DNA from: an uncultured Devosia sp.
GTDB lineage: Bacteria > Pseudomonadota > Alphaproteobacteria > Rhizobiales > Devosiaceae
Assembly (NCBI RefSeq): GCF_963517015.1
Contig: NZ_CAUQDV010000003.1
Span: 124,001 to 188,000 of the forward strand
Reading direction: 5' to 3'
Length of the DNA: 64,000 nt
The notes under the pieces are model-generated. The model saw only the letters and a list, made by a program, of their open reading frames with translations. It ran no database searches and was not told the DNA's origin. Both the position numbers and the translations under genes were made by a program. This document shows, one piece after another, positions 26,750 through 35,542 of this stretch (its first letter is position 1; each line of letters opens with the position of its first letter).

Positions 26750-28033
26750 ATGTGGCGGTGTCACCGACTTGTTCTGCTGCTGCGATCGACGTTGATTCAG
26801 AATGTTGGCGCCTTAACACTTGTGCAGATTGCCAATTATATCGCGCCCCTTCTGACCCTCCCATATCTAACGCGCGTGCTCGGCCCCGAGGCATTCGGTA
26901 CTGTCGCCTTTGCGCAGATATTGATGCTCTGGCTGGTAATATTGGTAAACTATGGTTTCCCTTGGAGCGCAACGCGCGACATTGCCGCGAGACGGGATGA
27001 TCCTGAATATGTGGCCCGTCAGTTCTCCGCCAACTGGACTGCCCAATGGCTTCTCACGTTGCTCGCCGGTGTCGTTCTCGTACTCGTTGTCACGATGGTG
27101 CCCGCAGTGCGCAAGGATGCGACGCTATATCTGTCGGGTTACACGATCGTTCTTGGAACTGCCCTGTTTCCTATATGGCTGATGCAGGGACTTGAGCGGC
27201 TGCGCGAAGTGGCCGTCCTGCAGGTCGTCGGGCGATTTGCGCTGCTGGCGCTGGTGTTTATTCTTGTGCGTGGCCCGGAAGACGCCGCCTTGGCGGTCAT
27301 TGCTCAGGGATCGGGGGGCATCGTCGCCGGGCTCTTATGCCTGTGGTGGATCAAGCGGAAAAGGCTGGTACACTATGCGCTTCCTACACGGAAGGAAATC
27401 TTGGCGGCAGCGCGCGAAGGCGGCAAGATTTTTATTTCGCAAGTGGCGATTAGCTTCTATACGGCCTTCATTCCCACAGCGCTCGGCATGGTCTCCGGCA
27501 CGGTGCCAGTAGGCCAATATATGATAGCCGATCGCGCGCGGAGCGCCGCGCAATCGTTTATGGGGCCCATTTCTCAGGCGCTTTTCCCGCGTATGAGCTT
27601 TCTATTCGGCACCAACGATCTAGGCAATGCCCGCCGCATGCTCAAGATTTCGCTGATTGCCACGTTTGTCGTTTCGGGCGCAGCCAGCATCGCGCTCTTC
27701 GTCTTGGCCGACTGGATCGTGATGCTCCTGGGCGGGCAGGAATTCCTGTTTGCTGCGCAAATCCTGCGCTGGCTGTCTCCGGTTCCATTTTGCGTTGGCC
27801 TTTCCAATCTGTTTGGCCTGCAAATCATGCTGCCGCGGCGCAAGACGCGTGCGTTCAACACGATACTAATTTCAGCGGCCGTTTTGGGGACCGCACTGAT
27901 TTTCCCCATGGCCAATTGGCGGGGTGCCGAAGGCGCGGCAATGACTGTGCTAGCGGTGGAAATGTGGGTAACACTGACCATGGCGGCCTATCTGGCCAAA
28001 AATGGACTAACAGACGAGAAAGCAAGCGAATGA
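26750..28033 (+). CDS. Polysaccharide flippase (Wzx/RfbX type)
   Basis: A 427-residue protein with about 12 membrane helices of the polysaccharide transporter (MATE-like) superfamily. NVGALTLVQIANYIAPLLTLPYLTRVLGPEAFGTVAFAQ is the standard N-terminal signature. It should flip undecaprenyl-linked repeat units across the inner membrane. The annotated start (26750) is weakly supported; a start at about residue 13 is possible. It overlaps glf by 4 bases (ATGA), so it heads the polysaccharide operon. Confidence 0.88.
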   Translation: MWRCHRLVLLLRSTLIQNVGALTLVQIANYIAPLLTLPYLTRVLGPEAFGTVAFAQILMLWLVILVNYGFPWSATRDIAARRDDPEYVARQFSANWTAQWLLTLLAGVVLVLVVTMVPAVRKDATLYLSGYTIVLGTALFPIWLMQGLERLREVAVLQVVGRFALLALVFILVRGPEDAALAVIAQGSGGIVAGLLCLWWIKRKRLVHYALPTRKEILAAAREGGKIFISQVAISFYTAFIPTALGMVSGTVPVGQYMIADRARSAAQSFMGPISQALFPRMSFLFGTNDLGNARRMLKISLIATFVVSGAASIALFVLADWIVMLLGGQEFLFAAQILRWLSPVPFCVGLSNLFGLQIMLPRRKTRAFNTILISAAVLGTALIFPMANWRGAEGAAMTVLAVEMWVTLTMAAYLAKNGLTDEKASE

Positions 28034-29151
28034 AGACAGACTGGTTGATCGTCGGCGCAGGTTTGACAGGGGCGACTTTCGCCGAACGCATTGCCAATGA
28101 GCGCGGCGAAAAGGTCTTGATTATCGACCAGCGCGATCATATCGGCGGCAATGCTTGGGATGAATATAATAAGCACGGCATTCTCGAGCACAAATACGGT
28201 CCCCATATCTTCCACACCAATAGCGACCAGGTCTGGAATTATCTGTCCCGTTTCACCCAATGGCAGCCCTATTCTCATAAGGTGCTGGCGCAGATAGAAG
28301 GGCAATTGGTGCCCCTGCCGTTCAATCTCAACACAATCGAAAAGCTATTTTCTCCGCGCATGGCTGAACGCTTTGCTGATAAGCTCATCGCGCTCTATGG
28401 CTTTGGCTCAAAGGTGCCTATTCTAAAGCTGCGCCAAGCCGAGGACGAGGACCTTCGCTTCCTTGCCGATTATGCGTATCGCAACGTGTTCGAGAACTAC
28501 ACGCGCAAGCAATGGGACCTGGGCCCGGAGGACCTGTCGCCTGCGGTGACGGCGCGAGTACCTATCCTCGTGTCCCGCGATGATCGCTATTTCCAAGATC
28601 GCTACCAAGCCATGCCCCGCCATGGCTACGGCGCTATGGTGCGCCGCATGCTTAAGCACGAAAACATTTCCGTCATGCTCAATACACGTTGGCAGGATGT
28701 TGCAGGCGAGATCAATTATGGCCGCATGATCTTCACCGGCCCGATAGATGAATATTTCGGCTTCAAGCACGGCGAGCTGCCCTATCGAAGCCTGCGTTTC
28801 GATGTTCAGACACACCCCATGCACCAATACCAGAAGGCGGCCGTGGTTAATTATCCAAACGACTACGCCTACACCCGCATCACCGAGCAAAAGGCTTTGA
28901 CGGGGCAGGATCACGCGCACACCACTGTGCTGGTGGAATATCCCCAGCCGCACGTGCATGGGCAGACGACGCCTTACTACCCCATTCCCACCGATGCTAA
29001 CAAAGCCTTGCACAAGCTCTACGAGCAGGAAGCCGAGGCTCTGGCGGAAGAGATCATGTTCGCAGGGCGTCTGGGTGATTACCAATATTACAACATGGAC
29101 CAAGCAGTCGCCCGCGCATTGACGCTGTTTGGACGACATCAGAATGCGTAA
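28030..29151 (+). CDS. glf: UDP-galactopyranose mutase
   Basis: A 373-residue FAD enzyme that converts UDP-galactopyranose to UDP-galactofuranose. The FAD-binding motif is VGAGLTGATFAERIA, followed by RDHIGGNAWDE and KYGPHIFHTN. The active-site region FENYTRKQWDL and the C-terminal GRLGDYQYYNMDQ are conserved family segments. Its presence implies galactofuranose in the surface polysaccharide made by this cluster. Start and end overlap its neighbours by 4 and 8 bases. Confidence 0.95.
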   Translation: MKTDWLIVGAGLTGATFAERIANERGEKVLIIDQRDHIGGNAWDEYNKHGILEHKYGPHIFHTNSDQVWNYLSRFTQWQPYSHKVLAQIEGQLVPLPFNLNTIEKLFSPRMAERFADKLIALYGFGSKVPILKLRQAEDEDLRFLADYAYRNVFENYTRKQWDLGPEDLSPAVTARVPILVSRDDRYFQDRYQAMPRHGYGAMVRRMLKHENISVMLNTRWQDVAGEINYGRMIFTGPIDEYFGFKHGELPYRSLRFDVQTHPMHQYQKAAVVNYPNDYAYTRITEQKALTGQDHAHTTVLVEYPQPHVHGQTTPYYPIPTDANKALHKLYEQEAEALAEEIMFAGRLGDYQYYNMDQAVARALTLFGRHQNA

Positions 29152-30292
29152 GGTTCTCGTACTTGCACAGGTGATCAGGCCGGGCGGCGGACCGGGCGGC
29201 TATGTTTGCAACCTGGAGCGGGGTATTCAAAACCTTCCGGAGTTCGAGACGGCCGACCTACATTTTCGGTTCGAAGGCGCACGGGACGGCCGTTCGTCTC
29301 CCAATCATTCAGGCCAACGCTTCAAGCATCTCACGACGATTAGAAACGCACTGGAGGTCACGGGGCTTCGTAGTGTGTTGCTAAAGGCTCGGTTTCATTT
29401 TTCTCAGGCGTTCAAATTTCTTAGAGAAGCAGTCGATGCTTCTGATGTGGTCGTTATTCATGGTCCTTTCTTTTTGGACATACTCAGGTATGCCAATAAA
29501 AAGAAGAAGCTGACCATATATATGCCGCACAGCCCGGTTATATATGCCGATGAGTACCGGGATACATTGCTAAACAACGGCCTGAAATTGCCGCGGGCAT
29601 CATACAATATTCGCTACAAGTACGAGCGGGATTGCATCACCGAAGCTTCCTTCGTTGTTTTTCCCAGCCCGGGGGCGTCGAAGGAGTATGTCGATAAGTT
29701 TTCGTTAAAAGACACGGGTAAGGTGCATTACCTCGCGTCTGGAGTAACCGTGGATTTTCAGCCATCGCCCGACGCCACAGACCCTGACCTTGATATTCCC
29801 ACCGTGCTGTATGCGGGCCGTTATGTGGATCACAAGGGCTTCGCCGATTTTTGTCAGGCGGCTGAAACAGCAGCGTCCAGGCGATTGCAGGCAAAGTTTG
29901 TAAGCGCAGGCGCCGGGCCATTGAAGGCCTCGAAGAATGTGCATGATCTTGGCTGGCGATCGGACATCCACGCACTGGTCCAGGGGGCCCAGTTGGTGGC
30001 GATACCTAACAGGGTCGCATATTATGATCTGTTACCCTTAGAATGCGCGGCTTTGGGAAAGCCGATGGTCATGTCCGCAGTAGGTGGTAGCATAGACCAG
30101 GCCGCCTTGCTTCCGGATACTGTGGCATACTCACCCGAGGGCGAGGACGCTCTCCTTGTGGCCGTCGAAACCGCTTTACGCAGGCTCGCCGCAGACCCTG
30201 ATTGGGGAAAAGAGAATGCGTCTCGCTACAAGCTTACTTTCACTTCGGAGGAAATGGCCCGGCGATGGGTGTCGTTAGTAAGAGCTATTTGA
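29144..30292 (+). CDS. Glycosyltransferase family 4 (GT-B)
   Basis: A 382-residue GT-B enzyme. The N-terminal RPGGGPGGYVCNLERGI is the glycine-rich acceptor loop, and the donor half has VLYAGRYVDHKGFADF and YYDLLPLECAALGKPMVMSAVGGS, a variant of the E-X7-E motif. The start at 29144 overlaps glf by 8 bases, so it is coupled to it. The sugar donor and acceptor are unknown. It meets the convergent glycosyltransferase gene with an 8-base overlap. Confidence 0.82.
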   Translation: MRKVLVLAQVIRPGGGPGGYVCNLERGIQNLPEFETADLHFRFEGARDGRSSPNHSGQRFKHLTTIRNALEVTGLRSVLLKARFHFSQAFKFLREAVDASDVVVIHGPFFLDILRYANKKKKLTIYMPHSPVIYADEYRDTLLNNGLKLPRASYNIRYKYERDCITEASFVVFPSPGASKEYVDKFSLKDTGKVHYLASGVTVDFQPSPDATDPDLDIPTVLYAGRYVDHKGFADFCQAAETAASRRLQAKFVSAGAGPLKASKNVHDLGWRSDIHALVQGAQLVAIPNRVAYYDLLPLECAALGKPMVMSAVGGSIDQAALLPDTVAYSPEGEDALLVAVETALRRLAADPDWGKENASRYKLTFTSEEMARRWVSLVRAI

Positions 30293-31169
30293 GAAGAGCT
30301 CTCAGAAACGTGTCCAGTTGGGAGTTCACCAGGACGTTCTCCCAGCTTAAGTCGCGCACTGAAACTGGGGAGATGACGAAGTCATTAAGCTGGTTTATCG
30401 TTTTAAGGTCATCAAGCCAAACGATGTTAGCGCCTCTGTCTCGGGCAAATTGTTCGACCCACTGACCACGCGTAGATATGATCCCGAGCCCGGACGCGAG
30501 GTATTCCAGTGTCTTGGTGCTCGTCTGCCTATTGAACGGGTAGACGTCCGGGGTGAAATTAAGCCCGAACCTGGCTTGCGAATAGAGCCCAGGTAGTTCA
30601 GGGCGCGAAACCCTGCCGGTCAAAACTATATTCTTGTGCAGATGAGATTTGTCTTCAGGAGAAACCTCTCCCACTAGCAAGACTGTGCACCCCATCTCAC
30701 CCAAGGCGTTGAGTTTTAGTATTAGTCCCGTTCGACCCCGAACACTCCCCGCATAGATAATGTCGTAGGCAGGCGAAGAGCTGCGCGTATCCGCAAAAAG
30801 TTCTTCATCTATACCCATGTCTCGAACGATATGCGGGCGGGGGTTGTAGAACCAGAAGCAGGAACGAACAAATTCACTGAGGAAAATTCTCCCATCAGGC
30901 GCGCGCTCGGTCGCAGACTTCAGCAGGTTTTTTGCCACTGGGAACGGGGGGACGGATGCACTGGTATAGTCATACACTACCCTGCGAGAAGAGGATGCGG
31001 TCTTCCAAAATGGGAAGTGACCGGGAAATAGAATCTCAATGTCGCAATTTGCATCTGCGTGCTCTATTGAGGCAGTGACCGTCCAACCCCGACGATCTAG
31101 GAAAGTGCGATATGCACTCGCCTCGGGAAGATACGCAGTTTTGGTGAGGCGCAGGTGGGCGGTCGGCAT
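30285..31169 (-). CDS. Glycosyltransferase-like protein (GT-B), opposite strand
   Basis: A 294-residue protein. YDIIYAGSVRGRTGLILKL, VLLVGEVSPE, NIVLTGRVSRPELPGLYSQARFGLNFTPD and TSTKTLEYLASGLGIISTRG match the donor-binding half of GT-B transferases, including the EYLASGLG element. The acceptor half is short. It is the only transferase in the central cluster on the minus strand, so it needs its own promoter and may have been inserted separately. Specificity is unknown. Confidence 0.75.
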   Translation of the reverse strand: MPTAHLRLTKTAYLPEASAYRTFLDRRGWTVTASIEHADANCDIEILFPGHFPFWKTASSSRRVVYDYTSASVPPFPVAKNLLKSATERAPDGRIFLSEFVRSCFWFYNPRPHIVRDMGIDEELFADTRSSSPAYDIIYAGSVRGRTGLILKLNALGEMGCTVLLVGEVSPEDKSHLHKNIVLTGRVSRPELPGLYSQARFGLNFTPDVYPFNRQTSTKTLEYLASGLGIISTRGQWVEQFARDRGANIVWLDDLKTINQLNDFVISPVSVRDLSWENVLVNSQLDTFLRALLK

Positions 31170-31201
31170 GTGATTGCAAACTATCGAATAGGTGGTGCTG
31201 G

Positions 31202-32377
31202 ATGAGTTTCAACGCGCTCTTCGCGCAGGCGTACTTGGGGGCGATTTATCTGGCGCTGTACGCTACTGTCGCAGTACTGGCAATGTTAAAAAGACCAGTT
31301 TCCCAACTGGACTGGCTTTGGATACCCTTCACTGTCTTGCTCGTAATTTTCGTCGGCTTCAGACACGAGGTGGGCGCCGACTGGGCTGACTACGCCACTA
31401 TGGTGAACGAGGCAGGGGCCAGAGCGTTTCCAGCGGTATTCCTAATGCGAGATCCCGCATATCAGTTACTCAACTGGCTTGGTAGTAATGTTGGTGGTGG
31501 TGTCTATGTACCCAATGTTGTGTGCGCGATTTTGGCGGTTGTGCCGCTCTTGCTCTTTTGTCGGACCCGATCCAATCCGGCCCTAAGCTTGCTCGCTGCA
31601 GTACCATATCTAATCATCGTCGTCTTTTTGGGTTATACGCGCCAGTCGGCAGCAATAGGCTTATGTATCCTTTCCATACTGTCCCTTGAGCGCGAGAAAT
31701 TCTGGAGCGCCGCGATTTTCTCAATAGTTGCGAGTGTTTTTCACTACACCGCTGCTGGTTTCTTTCTGCCAGTAGCAATTATATGTCTTCTGAATTACAA
31801 GAAAATTGGCATATTAAGGTGTGTCTCTATAATTGTAGTTTCTTCGGCGATACTGGCAATTATACTGATTTTTTCCTCCGGGCTTTGGGAGAAGATCAAC
31901 ACCTACATATTTGATCCGACGGGGATTTCGGAACGAACTAATAATCTTGACGATATTTTTTCACAGGGCAGATCAAATAGTCTGGCATCGAGTCCTGCGC
32001 TGAATTCGGCGGGATCTATTCCTCGGAATGCTTTAAATGTAATTTTTTCTGTTGGGTTTTTGTTGTTGTTATACAATAAATCAAAAATCATAAGACGGGA
32101 TTACATTTGGGTCCTATTATCTCTTTCAAGTTTCATTTTGTTTCCTGCGTCCTTTTTTCTATCTACTTTTTCTGACAGGATTGGGTTGTTTTTTATCCCT
32201 CTTCAGATGCACGCAGTGAGCGCGATAGATGGAAGTTTGGCGGATAGATATCAGCCTTTTTACAAGGCTTTTGTAGCTTTATCCTATGGGTCGGTTCTTG
32301 TTATTTGGTTATTTTTATCCAGCTACTCAAATTATTGGATGCCGTACGATAATTTATTTTTTTCATTGTTTCTTTAA
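31202..32377 (+). CDS. EpsG/Wzy-like polysaccharide polymerase
   Basis: A 391-residue protein with 10-11 membrane helices and the EpsG-family N-terminal pattern FVGFRHEVGADWADYATMV. In the cluster it is the only candidate for the Wzy-type polymerase that joins repeat units in the periplasm. The second half of the gene is strongly AT-rich compared with the rest of the window, a sign of acquisition. Confidence 0.78.
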   Translation: MSFNALFAQAYLGAIYLALYATVAVLAMLKRPVSQLDWLWIPFTVLLVIFVGFRHEVGADWADYATMVNEAGARAFPAVFLMRDPAYQLLNWLGSNVGGGVYVPNVVCAILAVVPLLLFCRTRSNPALSLLAAVPYLIIVVFLGYTRQSAAIGLCILSILSLEREKFWSAAIFSIVASVFHYTAAGFFLPVAIICLLNYKKIGILRCVSIIVVSSAILAIILIFSSGLWEKINTYIFDPTGISERTNNLDDIFSQGRSNSLASSPALNSAGSIPRNALNVIFSVGFLLLLYNKSKIIRRDYIWVLLSLSSFILFPASFFLSTFSDRIGLFFIPLQMHAVSAIDGSLADRYQPFYKAFVALSYGSVLVIWLFLSSYSNYWMPYDNLFFSLFL

Positions 32378-32391
32378 CTACAGGGGTGGGT

Positions 32392-33513
32392 ATGGCGTCT
32401 GTTGCTATAATTGGTAATCAAGGCTTCTCTTTGCTAAATTTTCGCGGCCCTCTCATTGAGGATCTCGTTGCTCGGGGGCATAAAGTCTACGCCCTTGCAC
32501 CTCAAATAGATGATGACATAGCAGAAGCCTTGCGGACGCTGGGGGCGGAGCCAGTACCTATCGTGTTGGCGCGCACCGGCACCAACCCGCTTGCCGATTT
32601 GGCGTCAGTCTGGCATCTACGGAAGGTGCTGGGTCGAATCGGACCTGATATATGCCTCGGCTACGCGGCCAAGCCGGCAATCTATGGCACGCTGGCGGCC
32701 TGGTTGGCTGGCGTTCCCTCACGCTTCGCCATGATCGAAGGCTTGGGTTATGTCTTCATGCCAAGGTCAGGTGAAGGCCTTGCCAAGCGCATTTTGCGCC
32801 AGACCGTAATCGGCCTTTTTCGCGTCGCGCTAGCACGTGCGGACAGGGTCTTTTTCCTCAATCCCGATGATATTGCCGATTTCTCAGCTCTCGGTCTGGT
32901 GCAGCCCTTCCAGCCGGTTAATATCGGCGGCATAGGGGTCGATCTGGATTACTGGCAGCCTGCGCCGCCCGTGCTTGATCCTGTCACCTTCCTGTTTGTG
33001 GGGCGGTTGCTAAAAGACAAAGGCGTACTCGATTTCATTGCGGCGGCGCGCCAGATCAAGGCGTCCTATCCAGGCGCACGTTTCCTGCTCGTCGGTGGTA
33101 TCGATGAAAATCCTGAGTCCATCGCGCAAAGCGACGTCGACATCTGGGTTGCTGAGGGACTAGTCGAGTGGGCCGGCCATGTTCCGGTTCGGCCTTGGCT
33201 GCGCCAGGCCTCAGTCTTCGTCTTGCCATCATACTACCGGGAGGGCGTGCCGCGCAGCACGCAGGAAGCAATGGCCATGGCGCGGCCTATCATCACCACC
33301 GATTCAGTAGGTTGCCGCGAAACCGTCGAGGACGGGCGCAACGGTCATCTGGTGCCGGTGCGTGATCCCGATGCCCTCGCCCGCGCGATGCTGGCCTTCA
33401 TAGAAGTGCCTGACTGTATTGTCACTATGGGAGCTAACAGCCGGGCGATGGCCGAAGCACGTTTTGACGTCCGCAAGGTCAATGCCACTATCATCGATAC
33501 GATGGGCCTCTAG
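32392..33513 (+). CDS. Glycosyltransferase family 4 (PglA/WbpT-like)
   Basis: A 373-residue GT-B protein. NQGFSLLNFRGPLIEDLVARGHKVYALAP is the N-terminal pattern of the PglA-like group, which adds the second sugar to a lipid-linked amino sugar. FLFVGRLLKDKGVLDFI and SYYREGVPRSTQEAMAMARPIITTD (E-X7-E region) are the donor-site motifs. The ATG at 32392 has AGGGGTGGG just upstream and is preferred over a GTG 6 bases earlier. Confidence 0.82.
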   Translation: MASVAIIGNQGFSLLNFRGPLIEDLVARGHKVYALAPQIDDDIAEALRTLGAEPVPIVLARTGTNPLADLASVWHLRKVLGRIGPDICLGYAAKPAIYGTLAAWLAGVPSRFAMIEGLGYVFMPRSGEGLAKRILRQTVIGLFRVALARADRVFFLNPDDIADFSALGLVQPFQPVNIGGIGVDLDYWQPAPPVLDPVTFLFVGRLLKDKGVLDFIAAARQIKASYPGARFLLVGGIDENPESIAQSDVDIWVAEGLVEWAGHVPVRPWLRQASVFVLPSYYREGVPRSTQEAMAMARPIITTDSVGCRETVEDGRNGHLVPVRDPDALARAMLAFIEVPDCIVTMGANSRAMAEARFDVRKVNATIIDTMGL

Positions 33514-33531
33514 CGTCTTCGCTCCTTTACC

Positions 33532-33597
33532 CTATCTACGCGCAAACTTGGAATAATACATCAGCGTGAAGAGCATGCTGATGCCAAGCCAGAAGCG
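33532..33597 (-). pseudogene. Tail remnant of a membrane protein
   Basis: Directly after the sugar-transferase stop codon, the minus strand reads RFWLGISMLFTLMYYSKFARR then stop. It looks like a hydrophobic C-terminal helix with a basic end and has no gene body. It may be the scar of an earlier polysaccharide-cluster gene left by recombination. This is low confidence because only 21 codons are visible. Confidence 0.3.
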
Positions 33598-33600
33598 TTA

Positions 33601-34917
33601 CTACTTTGCGCCTTTGCGAAATAGAACGGTTTTTATCGTCTTGGTCAAAATTACTATGTCCATGTCGATAGAAAACTTTTTTATATAATAAAGGTCGTAC
33701 GACAGTTTAGTTATTTCTTCGCTGACAGTCGAAGCGTAGCCGGACGTAACTTGAGCCCATCCGGTAATTCCGGGTTGGACTACACATCGGTAGGCATATT
33801 TGGGTTCTGCCTTGATGCTAGCCTTGGCCACATATTCGGCGACCGGACGTGGTCCAACCAGGCTCATGTCTCCCTTTAGGATGTTAAAGCATTGAGGGAT
33901 TTCGTCGATACGCAGCTTCCTCAAGATTCCGCAACCGGGAATAATTCGCGCATCGCCAGAATCCGTTGAGCCGCCAGCAGTGCCTTGAAACATAGTCCGG
34001 AATTTATACATACGGAAAGGACGGTTGCCAAATCCCCGCCGAATTTGAATAAATAAGACCGGGCCTGGGTCGCGGATGAATATATAAATAGCTGTTAAAG
34101 CCGATACAAAAATTAATACGGGAGAAAAAATTACAATGAAGAAGAGATCAAGGATGCGTTTTACTTGGGAGTATAGTAATTGACTTGGTGAGTATACTAC
34201 ATGGAATATTTCGAATTTATCGATATTTACTCGTCCAGTAACGCGCTCCAGAAAAGTACTGCTATTAATTATGTCGATTCCTAATATGTGCATTCTGGAA
34301 ATAAATTCGGAATACTTTGAATTTTCGTATGAAATATCATCGACAAGCAGAATATCGAAATCAATTTTAGTAGGAAAATTCGCCACCTCATCAAGTGTGA
34401 GGATTCGTGATCCGGGGACTTGTTCTTGAATGATATTTGCCCCCGCGAACGGCATAATCCGTACCTTCTCTCCTCCTAGTAGGTGGAACCGGTAGTTGGC
34501 CGCGCAGATTAGGAAAAGGCCTATCGTGCCACAAATGGATAAGGCTACGTAACTAATTGGCGCACGGGTTGCCGATATTATCGAGACCATTGCCAAAAAG
34601 AGCGCGCCGTAGACAGCTAAAGCGCTGATGATCGGAGAATCGTGGCGTCGAAACGCTGCGAGAACCATTGACGCCGCAGCTACTGGAGTACCTAGAGCAA
34701 AAAATGAGAGGAGAATCGAATCAGGGTTTACTCCCTTAAAAGGGAATACAAATGCTGAATACGACAACACTTGAACGATGACTGAAATCACAGCGAGCCA
34801 AAAGAAGGCCGTTAGATGCGGTAAGTACCTGTGCTGCCGGGTGTGACCTCCTAAGGAAGTAACGAATGTCAGGTCCCGGGGCATGGACGATTTATGCCTA
34901 TGTGGTGAATTGGCCAT
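33601..34917 (-). CDS. Undecaprenyl-phosphate sugar phosphotransferase (polyprenyl-glycosyl-1-phosphate transferase)
   Basis: A 438-residue initiating enzyme. Four to five N-terminal helices and a degenerate Rossmann-like middle domain precede the catalytic C-terminal domain (about 240-438), with YKFRTM, DEIPQCFNILKGDMSLVGPRP and QPGITGWAQV. It transfers a sugar-1-phosphate to undecaprenyl phosphate, the first step of repeat-unit assembly. It is transcribed toward the cluster from the far side, as a separate unit. Confidence 0.9.
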   Translation of the reverse strand: MANSPHRHKSSMPRDLTFVTSLGGHTRQHRYLPHLTAFFWLAVISVIVQVLSYSAFVFPFKGVNPDSILLSFFALGTPVAAASMVLAAFRRHDSPIISALAVYGALFLAMVSIISATRAPISYVALSICGTIGLFLICAANYRFHLLGGEKVRIMPFAGANIIQEQVPGSRILTLDEVANFPTKIDFDILLVDDISYENSKYSEFISRMHILGIDIINSSTFLERVTGRVNIDKFEIFHVVYSPSQLLYSQVKRILDLFFIVIFSPVLIFVSALTAIYIFIRDPGPVLFIQIRRGFGNRPFRMYKFRTMFQGTAGGSTDSGDARIIPGCGILRKLRIDEIPQCFNILKGDMSLVGPRPVAEYVAKASIKAEPKYAYRCVVQPGITGWAQVTSGYASTVSEEITKLSYDLYYIKKFSIDMDIVILTKTIKTVLFRKGAK

Positions 34918-35542
34918 AAGGACGGGGCACCTGCGCTAATGAGTTGAAATTTTGCTATACAGGCGATGCATTGAGTTGGCACGCACTTTAGCCAGACACT
35001 TGCGGTTAGTAGGACGCGTTCCTGGCTCCGACATACATTTTGCGGGCCTACTTGGTCATGATTTCCTGCAACGGCGGTGGAATAACTGAAAAAGAAATAG
35101 CCCTCAGTCCAGCCATCGCTTCCCTTCTCAAATGTCCGCTGAATTTGCCCTCGACCGCTAGTGCTAGGTCGAGGAAGAATAATTGCGTTCGCTGCGCTGC
35201 GCGCACATTGAAGAAGTGAGCCTGGCGATGGCTTTGACTCATAAGCAGGCCGCGGACGCCTTCGGCGTTGCCCCAGCGCCGATGCCGCTGGGGGGATTGA
35301 TGGTAGGCGGCCTGTTTCTGCGTCAACTTCGGGCTCGATTGGCTAAATCCCGCCCAAAAGGTTTCCATGACGGGGTCAGTGAACCTCGCTTTCTTTTTCC
35401 TTTACCTACTTTATAGTCTACGAGAATGCATCCCTCTTGGCTGCCGCTTCGGCGGAGCACTTGCCCTGAGCTCTTGCGAGTGGGGAAGTGGCCGCTGGCA
35501 TGGATGGACTTAGAATGGTCCAGTCCATGCCTCGCTTGCCAG
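34918..35542. other. Gap between the polysaccharide cluster and the nuclease gene
   Basis: No recognised gene was found. A 64-codon minus-strand frame (35048-35242, MSQSHRQAHFFNVRAAQRTQLFF...) has protein-like composition but no family match, and a plus-strand frame overlaps it. I treat both as unproven remnants. The promoter of the sugar transferase must lie in the first part. Confidence 0.4.
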
